Below are positions 7,396-14,416 of a stretch of 17,500 bases of DNA, one piece after another; within the stretch, counting starts at the first letter, position 1; every line of letters starts with the position of its first letter. The stretch lies in assembly GCA_029863355.1 (NCBI GenBank), contig JAOTVO010000008.1, positions 1 to 17,500 of the forward strand. Direction: 5' to 3'. Both the position numbers and the translations under genes were made by a program. The stretch is from Candidatus Krumholzibacteriia bacterium. GTDB lineage: Bacteria; Krumholzibacteriota; Krumholzibacteria; WVZY01; JAKEHA01. Below the pieces are notes generated by a model, which was given only the letters and a program-made list of their open reading frames with translations, was not told the DNA's origin and did no database searches.

Positions 7396-8076
7396 ATGAA
7401 CGAGGCTTTCAAAGCCTTGTCGGAAACGCGGCGGGCGATTCTCGTCTTCCTCAAGTGGAACGGCGGCGCGACGACGACCGAGGCCGCCGCACACCTGGGG
7501 ATCAGCGACGAAGGCGCGCGCCAGCACCTGGTGCTGCTCGAGCGCCGCGGGTGGGTAGCGCGTCGGGACGTCCGGCCAGCCACGCCCCGCTCGGGGCGCC
7601 CCACGGCACGCTACGAGCTGAGCGACGCCGGCGAGTCGCTCTTTCCCCGGCGCTACGACGAGCTCGCGATGACCCTGCTCGACTTCATCGTCGAGCGACA
7701 CGGGCGCGAGGCGTTGCGCGATGTTCTCGCACGGATCGCGGACCGGCGTGTCGAGTCGTGGACGGGCAGGCTGCAGGGACGTTCGCTGGAGGAGCGGGTG
7801 GAAGCGCTGCGCGACCTCTACGAGGAGGACGACGCCTTCGCCTCCGTCGAGCGGCGCGACGGGAAGTACCTGCTGATCGAGCGCAACTGCCCGTTTAGCC
7901 GCGTCGCGGCGGCCCATCCCGAGCTGTGCGGGGCGACGCACGCGACGCTGACGCGGCTCCTGGGGGTCCGCGTTCGCCGCCTGGAGCGGATGCACGCCGG
8001 AGACGGCCGCTGCGTCTTCGAGATCCTCCCGGACGAGCCGGTCGACGCAGCGGCGATGGACGTCGCGCTCGATTAG
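7396..8076 (+). CDS. SufR/COG2345-like winged-helix transcriptional regulator
   Basis: A 226-residue cytoplasmic DNA-binding protein. Residues 1-80 form an ArsR/MarR-like winged helix, with the helix-turn-helix around TTTEAAAHLGISDEGARQHL (26-45) and a basic wing RRDVRPATPRSGRPTARYEL (56-75). The C-terminal part carries three cysteines in the arrangement found in SufR-type regulators: C165 in ERNCPF, C178 in PELCG and C206 in GRCVFEI. In SufR these bind a 4Fe-4S cluster that controls DNA binding and so senses iron or oxidative stress. No suf genes are visible beside it, so its target is unknown; the divergent GT39-propeller row and its own promoter are the nearest candidates. Its stop codon shares four bases with the stop of the convergent Trm112 gene. 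The family is clear, the cluster and ligand are inferred. Confidence 0.85.
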   Translation: MNEAFKALSETRRAILVFLKWNGGATTTEAAAHLGISDEGARQHLVLLERRGWVARRDVRPATPRSGRPTARYELSDAGESLFPRRYDELAMTLLDFIVERHGREALRDVLARIADRRVESWTGRLQGRSLEERVEALRDLYEEDDAFASVERRDGKYLLIERNCPFSRVAAAHPELCGATHATLTRLLGVRVRRLERMHAGDGRCVFEILPDEPVDAAAMDVALD

Positions 8077-8327
8077 GACGCCGCGGGGATTCCCTTCTCG
8101 ATCAGCATGATCGGGATCCCGTTGCGGATCTCGTAGATGGTCTTCTCGTCTTCGGTGATGAGCGCCTCCTCGAGACGCTCGCCCAGCTGCTCGCCCGAGC
8201 GGTTCTTCACTCGCCCCGCGGCGATGTCCGCGTTGAGCGACTCCAGCCGCCCCGCCTCGAGCAGGCGCACCGGTACCTTCGTCGCCGGACAGCACAGAAT
8301 CTCCAGCAGCTTCCTGTCGATAGGCAT
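8073..8327 (-). CDS. Trm112 family protein (UPF0434-type)
   Basis: A small 84-residue protein with the family signature: LLEILCCPATKVPVRLL near the N-terminus (7-23) and IYEIRNGIPIMLIEKG near the C-terminus (64-79). Eukaryotic and archaeal Trm112 activates methyltransferases; the role of the bacterial members is not settled. The zinc-knuckle CPxC is here CPAT (13-16), so the metal site is probably absent. The segment 24-63 is longer than in E. coli YcaR, a form with the pattern CPxT that I believe is common in other bacteria. The start at 8327 is supported by AGGGAG about six bases upstream; a longer frame to 8402 lacks such support. The stop overlaps that of the regulator, so the two messages are complementary at their 3' ends. 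Confidence 0.85.
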   Translation of the reverse strand: MPIDRKLLEILCCPATKVPVRLLEAGRLESLNADIAAGRVKNRSGEQLGERLEEALITEDEKTIYEIRNGIPIMLIEKGIPAAS

Positions 8328-8507
8328 CTCCACTCCCTCTGACCGACGCGGGTATTCCCGGTCGTGCCTCCCGCCAGCATACGCCAAGCGGCGGCCCGCC
8401 ACCAGGGGGGTGTTCCGAGATTGCGCTTGTGCGAGGCGTTGGGCAGCCCGTAACTTGGTCCGACCTTTGCAAGGTGCCGCGGGTTCCCGTCCCGCTCCGG
8501 AGGTTCC
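8328..8507. promoter_or_regulatory. Divergent intergenic region between Trm112 and the GH130 fusion
   Basis: This 180-base gap must carry promoters for both genes. A partial dyad at 8341-8363 (GACCG ... CGGTC, with an inner GGG ... CCC) lies in the presumed Trm112 leader and could form a hairpin. Reading toward the fusion gene, TTGTGC (8427-8432), 18 bases, then TAACTT (8451-8456) is a weak promoter candidate. GGAGGT at 8499-8504, three bases before the ATG at 8508, is a strong but closely placed ribosome binding site that fixes the fusion start. Confidence 0.45.
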
Positions 8508-11500
8508 ATGACGGACGCTCTAACCCCCCAGGAAGCGGAGCTGGCCAAGCAGTTTCGCGAGCAGGTGGACGCCTTCGTGGCGCGCGTCGGCGACGCGCGG
8601 TCGCTCGACGTCCTGGTCGGCATCCCGTTTCACGACGAGGCCGACACGGTGGGCGCGGTGATCGACGTCGCGCGCCGCGGGCTGGCCGCCGCCGGACTCG
8701 CCGGGCGCTCCGCGGTCGTCTGCATCGGCTCGGAGCGCGGCGCTTACATGATCAGCGCCGCCGGCGGCGCTTCGGCGGGGCGGCCGGGGCCGGTGCGCGT
8801 GCTCGCCGGCTCCATCGGAAACGGGTTCGAGGGCCGCGGCTGGTGCGCGCTCGCTCTCGCGCACGCCGCCGCTCGCCTGCGCAGCGCGCTGGTCATGCTC
8901 CCCCCCAATCTGGGCGTGCAGCCTCGCGGCGGCGACGAGGCCGGCGCCGGTTTCGGCCCGCACTGGATCGCCCGCCTGCTGGAGCCAGTGCGCGACGGCG
9001 ACGCGGTGGCCCTGGCGCGCTTCAGCCGCCACCCCCTCGCCCAACCGGTGGAGTCGCTCCTGGCATTCCCCATCGCGACCGGGCTCTTGGGGCTGCGCGC
9101 ACGCCAGGGCCTGCCCGGCGTGGCGGCCATGTCCGCTCGCTTTCTCGAACGGGCGACGGCGGGGCTGGGCCGCTGGAGTTTCGACGCGGGCAACTACGGG
9201 TTCGAACCCTGGCTCCTCGTCGAGGCAGCGACGGCCGGCGTGCCGGTGGTCGAGGTGCCCCTCGGCGCCGTCTCGCTTCGCCACGAGGTCGGGCGCCTCA
9301 AGCTCGTGTTCCGCCAGACCGCGCACGTCCTCTTCGACCAGCTGGCGCGCCGGTCGGATCGATGGACCGCCCGGGGCGCCCTGGTGCGCGCGCCCGCGCT
9401 CTCGCCGCCGGTGGTCGAGTCGCCGCCGCCGCCGTATCCCCTCTCCAGCGAGCAGTTGCGGCGACGGTTCTGGCTCGAGTTCAACCACTACGATGACACC
9501 CTGTATCCGAGAATCCTGCCCGAGGCGCTGCGCGAGCGTCTGGAGTCCACGCAGGGCGCGGGGAACGTGCACCTGGCCGACGACGAGTGGATCGCGCTGA
9601 TCGAGGAGTTTCTGCTCGCGTTCGCCTTCGAGCGCGACTACCACCGCGACGACATCGTCGACGCGCTCTTCCCCTTCTTTCTGGCGCGGCTGGTCTCCCT
9701 CATCGACGAGGTAGGCGCGCGCGACCGCGTGCTGGCGGCGTCGGACCTGCCCGCCCGAGAGCGCTCCGCGGTCGTCCGCCTGGAGGCGGAGACGCGCTTC
9801 GCCGCGCAGGCCGACGCGTTCGCCGCGCGCTGGTCTTCCTTCAGCGAGCGCTGGCGCGAGCGCGAGCGGCGCACCACATCCTATCTGCCGCGCCTGGGGG
9901 CGTGGGAGTTCGTGCCCAACGTCGGGATCATCGTTCCCCAGGAACTCCCCGTGCCGGGCGGGAACTCGGTGTGGGCCTACCAGATCTACAAGGAACTCGT
10001 CGACCGCTACCGCGAGGAGTATCGCGCCTTCGTGACCGGCGAGCTCGGGCTGAGCGACCCCACCGACTCCGGAGCGGTCCTGGAAGGCTTGGGGGCGTAC
10101 ATGTACCGTCTCGACCGCGCGCTCGACGCGGACGTCTTCCCGTTCGACCTGGTCACGCCGGAGGGGGCGCGGACGACGGCCGAGCGGATTCGCGAGAACT
10201 TCTCCGGCGGGGACGTGTTCCGCCTGACCCCGGAGGCCGCGGAGCGCTTGCTGCGGCGCGTGCCCCCGGCCAACCTGGTCACACAGTTCGGGTTCCGCGA
10301 CGTCGCGGCCCTGCTCGAGGCGCACGACCCCAACGACGCCCTGGGGCTGGCCGCGTGGACGGATCAGCAGGGCTACCTCAGTCGCGTGCTCGACTACGTC
10401 GAGAAGGAAGCCACGCCCGCGTGGTTCGCGGACGGCCCCGCGGAGGTGCGCGTCGCGGAGACGCGCTACCTGGCCGGCGCCCCCGACATCGGCGCCGCGG
10501 CGGCGCTGACGCGGCTCGCCGGCCGCCTGGTCGTGGCCAACGCGACGCCCGGCTCGGGCGGACGGCTTCCCAAGCTGTGGTTCTTCCTGCGCGCCGTGAA
10601 GTCGATCGTGGGGATGGAAGTGTTCTCCGACATGTGGCGGGGGCTGGCGCGGGAGAAATCGGGGTTCGCCGAGGGCCTCGCCGCCTGCCTGCGCAACCAC
10701 TGGGGCCGCCGCATCCTCTCCGTGCACAATGCCTTCGAGAACCAGCACCAGCGCATCCTGGTGGAACGCGTGCTGCGGTTCGCCGAGGCGCTCGCCGCCG
10801 ATCCCAAGACGGAGCGCGCCGGCACGCTGTTGCGCGCCGCGGCCCGCGCGTACCACCTCTCCATCACGCTGCCCGACGGAACGTTCGTGCCGCTGTCGGC
10901 GTGGACGTGGGCGAGCCATAGCAACCGCGGCGCCGTCGGGAGTCCCACCCCGCTCTCTTCCCTCGTAGAGCGGGACTGGGCCACGCACGACTTCTTCTCG
11001 CTCTACCTGGAGCGCGCTGGGCGCGCCACCGGCGAGGCGATCGACGAAAAGGTCATCGAGCTGGTCAGCGCCGGACGCGAGCCCGACGACCTGCGCGAGC
11101 ACTTCCTGGGAGTGAAGGCGAGCATCGACACGCTGGTGGCGGCGCCGGGGGGAACCAGCCTGCCCCCGCCGGCCCGCAAGCTGACGCGCCCGCTGCCCGG
11201 TCCCATCCTGGCGCCGGCGGCGAACGATTGGGAATCCCGCTACGTGCTCAACGCGGCGGCCGTGCGCCTCGACGGCACCATCTACATCCTCTACCGGGCG
11301 TTCGGCGCCGACGAGCTGTCGCGCATCGGGATGGCCTGGACACGGGACGGCCTGAACATCGACGGCCGCCTCCCCGAGCCGGTCTTCGCGCCCGGCGATC
11401 CCACCGAAGCCGGCGGCTGCGAGGATCCACGCCTGGTCGTCATTGAAGGCCGTCTCTACATGCTCTACACGGCGTACGACAATCGCGTGGCGCAGATCGC

Positions 11501-12119
11501 CATGGCCTCGATACCGGTCGATGCTTTCCTGGAACGGCGTTTCGACCAGTGGGTGCGCCACGGTCTCGCCTACCCGGGCCTGGCCAACAAGGACGCGGTC
11601 CTCTATCCGGAGAAACTCGCGGGGCGCTACGCGGTCTATCACCGCATCGACCCCAACATGTGGGTGTCCTACCTGGACGACCTCGCCTGCCCGTGGCCGC
11701 GCGAGGACCAGCGCATTATCGCCGGCCCGCGCTCGGGCATGATGTGGGATGGGGTGAAGGTGGGCGCGGGGGCGCAGCCGATCAAGACCACGCGCGGCTG
11801 GCTCCACATCTACCACGGCGTCGACTTCGAACGCTCGTACCGCCTCGGCGTCCTTTTTACCGCGCTCGACGACCCCGCCGAGGTCCTGTACCGCTCGCCC
11901 AACGCGATCCTGGAGCCGGAGACCGACTACGAGATGGGCAACGGGGATTCGTGGGTGCCGCACGTGGTGTTCACCTGCGGCGCGGTGAGCGCGCAAGACA
12001 AGGCCGTGCTGGAACCCGACGACGAGATCCTCGTGTACTACGGGGCCGCCGACACGGTGATCGGGGTGGCCAGGGGGACCGTGCGCGACATGGTGCCGGT
12101 CATCGACACGCTCGACTAG
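8508..12119 (+). CDS. GT-A (GT81/GT2-like) - unknown domain - GH130 phosphorylase fusion
   Basis: A single open frame of 1203 residues. Residues 1 to about 285 resemble GT81/GT2 GT-A enzymes (glucosyl- or mannosyl-phosphoglycerate synthases): VGIPFHDEADTVGAVI (37-52), PHWIARLLEPV (151-161), FEPWLLVEAATAGV (232-245) and LGAVSLRH with H259. The usual DxD position reads PPN (132-134). About 310-455 is helical and resembles the C-terminal extension of such enzymes. About 460-890 I do not recognise. Residues 895-1203 are a GH130 propeller with GCEDPRL (970-976), D973 being the likely catalytic acid, plus LYRA (928-931), YHRIDPNMW (1044-1052) and IYHGVD (1101-1106), which hold possible phosphate ligands. 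GH130 members mostly phosphorolyse beta-mannosides to mannose 1-phosphate. No signal peptide is seen, so it is probably cytoplasmic. The start is fixed by GGAGGT. It converges on a GT4 gene six bases away. Confidence 0.88.
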   Translation: MTDALTPQEAELAKQFREQVDAFVARVGDARSLDVLVGIPFHDEADTVGAVIDVARRGLAAAGLAGRSAVVCIGSERGAYMISAAGGASAGRPGPVRVLAGSIGNGFEGRGWCALALAHAAARLRSALVMLPPNLGVQPRGGDEAGAGFGPHWIARLLEPVRDGDAVALARFSRHPLAQPVESLLAFPIATGLLGLRARQGLPGVAAMSARFLERATAGLGRWSFDAGNYGFEPWLLVEAATAGVPVVEVPLGAVSLRHEVGRLKLVFRQTAHVLFDQLARRSDRWTARGALVRAPALSPPVVESPPPPYPLSSEQLRRRFWLEFNHYDDTLYPRILPEALRERLESTQGAGNVHLADDEWIALIEEFLLAFAFERDYHRDDIVDALFPFFLARLVSLIDEVGARDRVLAASDLPARERSAVVRLEAETRFAAQADAFAARWSSFSERWRERERRTTSYLPRLGAWEFVPNVGIIVPQELPVPGGNSVWAYQIYKELVDRYREEYRAFVTGELGLSDPTDSGAVLEGLGAYMYRLDRALDADVFPFDLVTPEGARTTAERIRENFSGGDVFRLTPEAAERLLRRVPPANLVTQFGFRDVAALLEAHDPNDALGLAAWTDQQGYLSRVLDYVEKEATPAWFADGPAEVRVAETRYLAGAPDIGAAAALTRLAGRLVVANATPGSGGRLPKLWFFLRAVKSIVGMEVFSDMWRGLAREKSGFAEGLAACLRNHWGRRILSVHNAFENQHQRILVERVLRFAEALAADPKTERAGTLLRAAARAYHLSITLPDGTFVPLSAWTWASHSNRGAVGSPTPLSSLVERDWATHDFFSLYLERAGRATGEAIDEKVIELVSAGREPDDLREHFLGVKASIDTLVAAPGGTSLPPPARKLTRPLPGPILAPAANDWESRYVLNAAAVRLDGTIYILYRAFGADELSRIGMAWTRDGLNIDGRLPEPVFAPGDPTEAGGCEDPRLVVIEGRLYMLYTAYDNRVAQIAMASIPVDAFLERRFDQWVRHGLAYPGLANKDAVLYPEKLAGRYAVYHRIDPNMWVSYLDDLACPWPREDQRIIAGPRSGMMWDGVKVGAGAQPIKTTRGWLHIYHGVDFERSYRLGVLFTALDDPAEVLYRSPNAILEPETDYEMGNGDSWVPHVVFTCGAVSAQDKAVLEPDDEILVYYGAADTVIGVARGTVRDMVPVIDTLD

Positions 12120-12132
12120 AACCGCTCAGTCG
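12113..12132. terminator. Small inverted repeat across the convergent stop codons
   Basis: CGACT (12113-12117) and AGTCG (12128-12132) flank a ten-base loop and span the stop codons of both convergent genes. The arms are short and no T-run follows on either strand, so it is at best a weak shared terminator. Confidence 0.2.
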
Positions 12133-14348
12133 GTGGCGCCCGCCTTCTCGGCGTCGAGCGCGGCCAGCTGGTGCAGCGTGAGAAACGATAGCAGGCAGAA
12201 CACCGACGCTTCCGTTCCCTGGTTCGCGTTCAACCCGGCCGGCGTGAGGGCGTCGTGGCAGCCGCCCGTCCCGAAGTCGTAGAGCGACTGCCCCAGCCGG
12301 TTGGCCCCCAGGAACCAGTCGGCCGCCGCGCGAATCGGCCCCAGCAGCGCCTTGTCCCTCCGGTCCTGGAACACCGCGCCCACGGCGTCGATGAACACCG
12401 CCGCCGACACGGGCGACTCGTCTTCCCCGTCGCGCTCGCGCACGAAATTCCGGCCGCCGCCGGTGCGCTCGATCAGGACCTCCAGCGTGCGATCGACGTC
12501 CTTGCGCAGATCCGGATCCTGCAGCGCGACCGCCGCCACCGATAACACCTGCACGGGCAGGGGCCAGTCCGCGGCGGGCCACGCCTCCACCCAGTCCTCC
12601 CCCACCACCGCGCGTACGCGGTCCACGTAACGGCCGAGCAGGCGCTTGAACTCCGACGCGCCGGGGAAGCGCGCCAGGTAGTTCGCGGCTCCGAGCGCGC
12701 CGTAGGCCGCCGCGCGGGCGTCGGAGAGCTCGCCGCGGCGTCCGACGAGGTCGTGGAAGCTGTCGATGGCCGACTGCGCGAGGGCAGACGACCGGTGCTG
12801 CACGAGGTATCCGAGCGCCCACAGCGCTTTGCCCACCGCCACCGCCGAGGCCGGACCCAGGGGCCGGCGGCCGTAGTCGAGTCCCTCGTGCACCTGCGTG
12901 CCGTCGCCGATCAGCGTCTGCAGCAAGGCGACGTTCACCTCTGTCAGACGCTGCGCCTGGGGGAGGCTGAAGACGTCGTGGAACTTCGCGCAGGTGACGA
13001 CATAGGCGGCTGCGTCCTCGAGGCGATAGCCGTGCCTCCACTGCGGCACCGTGTAACGCGCGTGATGGGCGGGGCCCGTGTCGTCGCACAGGCGAGCCAG
13101 GTGGTCGAGGCGCGGAGTGGGAACGTTGGTCGCCGAGATGGGGCGGCGCAGCGCCGACGCCCGCGGGCGGCGGGGCATCACGTGGTTGCGCACGTCGTCG
13201 AAGACGCCGAGGTAGGACCTGGCCACCGCCGGCCAGACCGTGCCCCGGCAGTGGATGTAGGCGCGCTTGCGCATCGCCGTCAGCGCGACCTCGTCGTCGA
13301 GCAGCGCGTTGACCTCGCGCGCGAGCGCTTCGGGGTCGTGCGGGGGCACGAGCGCACCGCGGCCCTCGGCCAGGAGCTCCTCGGCGTGCCAGAAGGGCGT
13401 GGCCACCACCGCTTTGCCCGCCCCCATGGCATAGGAGAGCGCGCCGCTGGTGATCTGGTCCATGTTGTGGTACGGCGCCACGAACAGGTCGCTGGCGCCG
13501 ATGTACTCCAGGAGCTCGTCCAGCTCGACGAAGCGCGGGTGGAAGAGCACATGATCTTCCAGGTGCAGGTCGCGCACGCGCCGCTGCAGCTCGAGCCGGT
13601 ACGACTCGCCCTCTTCCTGCACCACCGCCGGATGGGTGGCACCGAGCACGACGTAGGTGACGCGCGGGTGCCGCTCCACGATGCGCGGCAACGCTTCGAT
13701 CATGTCCTCGATGCCCTTGTTCCTGGACAGGAGCCCGAAGGTCAGGAGCACGCGCCGGCCCTCGACGCCGAACTTGTCCTTGTAGTAGTTGGGGTCGATG
13801 AAGGGCACGTCGTGAATCCCGTGCGGGATGAGCACGGCCTTCGCCTCGCCCACGTGGTAGACGTCGGAGATGAACTCGAGCGCCTTGCGCGTCATGACTA
13901 CGACGCGGTCGGCCCGGGCGAGGATCTCGTCGAATACCGCTTTTTGGTCGGGCAGCGGGTTGGCCAGCACGGTGTGGCAGGTGACCACCACGGGTCGGTT
14001 GAGGTCGCGCAGGAGCCCGAGCACGTTGCCGCCCCAGTTGCCCCCGAAGATCCCGTATTCGTGCTGCAGGCTCAGCACGTCGATGCGGCTGAAGTTGAGG
14101 AAGTCCGCCGCGCGCGCGTAGTCGATCTGGTGCCCCTGGCGCACTTCGAACTTGACCCGCTCGGGGTAGTCGTAACCCTCGGGCCGGTCGTTCATCGCCA
14201 CCACGGTCACCCGCTGGTCGCCGTCGCACTGGCGCAGCACGGCGCTGCTCAGGTCGTGCGTGAACGTGGCGATCCCGCACTTGCGGGGCAAGTAGCTGGC
14301 CAGGAACGCGATTCCGCGCCCGCGCGTGACATTGCTCGGAGCCACCAT
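12126..14348 (-). CDS. GT4 glycosyltransferase with C-terminal toroid-like domain
   Basis: A 740-residue cytoplasmic protein. Residues 1 to about 390 are a GT-B fold GT4 transferase: LASYLPRKCGIATFTHDL (16-33), LQHEYGIFGGNWG (94-106), CHTVLANP (124-131), IPHGIHDVPF (174-183), FGLLSRNKGI (204-213) with the donor-binding R209 and K211, and APYHNMDQITSGALSYA (291-307). The classical EX7E is replaced by Q298-x7-Y306. Residues about 430-740 are helical and resemble the alpha/alpha toroid appended to a GT4 subgroup often found with GH130 genes, ending in WFLGANRLGQSLYDFGTGG and ANQGTEASVF motifs. It probably transfers mannose or glucose from a sugar nucleotide; donor and acceptor are inferred. The ATG at 14348 was chosen over an ATG at 14408 because GGAGGT lies seven bases upstream of it and the promoter lies between them. 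It converges on the GH130 fusion. Confidence 0.88.
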   Translation of the reverse strand: MVAPSNVTRGRGIAFLASYLPRKCGIATFTHDLSSAVLRQCDGDQRVTVVAMNDRPEGYDYPERVKFEVRQGHQIDYARAADFLNFSRIDVLSLQHEYGIFGGNWGGNVLGLLRDLNRPVVVTCHTVLANPLPDQKAVFDEILARADRVVVMTRKALEFISDVYHVGEAKAVLIPHGIHDVPFIDPNYYKDKFGVEGRRVLLTFGLLSRNKGIEDMIEALPRIVERHPRVTYVVLGATHPAVVQEEGESYRLELQRRVRDLHLEDHVLFHPRFVELDELLEYIGASDLFVAPYHNMDQITSGALSYAMGAGKAVVATPFWHAEELLAEGRGALVPPHDPEALAREVNALLDDEVALTAMRKRAYIHCRGTVWPAVARSYLGVFDDVRNHVMPRRPRASALRRPISATNVPTPRLDHLARLCDDTGPAHHARYTVPQWRHGYRLEDAAAYVVTCAKFHDVFSLPQAQRLTEVNVALLQTLIGDGTQVHEGLDYGRRPLGPASAVAVGKALWALGYLVQHRSSALAQSAIDSFHDLVGRRGELSDARAAAYGALGAANYLARFPGASEFKRLLGRYVDRVRAVVGEDWVEAWPAADWPLPVQVLSVAAVALQDPDLRKDVDRTLEVLIERTGGGRNFVRERDGEDESPVSAAVFIDAVGAVFQDRRDKALLGPIRAAADWFLGANRLGQSLYDFGTGGCHDALTPAGLNANQGTEASVFCLLSFLTLHQLAALDAEKAGATD

Positions 14349-14355
14349 GCTTCCC

Positions 14356-14361
14356 ACCTCC
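14356..14361 (-). promoter_or_regulatory. Ribosome binding site of the GT4 gene
   Basis: GGAGGT on the minus strand, seven bases before the ATG at 14348. It decides between this start and the in-frame ATG 60 bases upstream, which would sit before the predicted transcription start. Confidence 0.8.
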
Positions 14362-14387
14362 GTTACCGATGGTGTATCGACGACGCC

Positions 14388-14416
14388 ATCATAGCACGGC
14401 CGGTGCACTCAGTCGA
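14388..14416 (-). promoter_or_regulatory. Sigma-70-like promoter of the GT4 gene
   Basis: On the minus strand the -35 is TCGACT (14411-14416), followed by 17 bases and the -10 TATGAT (14388-14393). Four and five of six bases match the consensus. The -35 overlaps the last codons of the SGNH hydrolase gene. Transcription would start near 14381 and give a leader of about 30 bases, so GT4 can be expressed separately from the gene before it. Confidence 0.55.

Noticed and set aside
8280..8295. Missing zinc cysteine in the Trm112 protein as a novelty
   Set aside because: The CPxT variant with a longer middle segment is, to my knowledge, common in bacterial members, so it is not a sign of decay.
7219..8472. 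N-terminal extension of the GT39-propeller frame to 8472
   Set aside because: The added 418 codons are antisense to the SufR-like gene and cross the AT-rich promoter island; no recognisable domain, whereas the membrane domain begins cleanly near 7218.
8520..11996. Minus-strand open frame of 1158 codons opposite the GH130 fusion
   Set aside because: Composition is typical of a shadow frame (rich in R, A, H, D, E, Q, G), with no motif; the plus strand carries clear GT-A and GH130 motifs.
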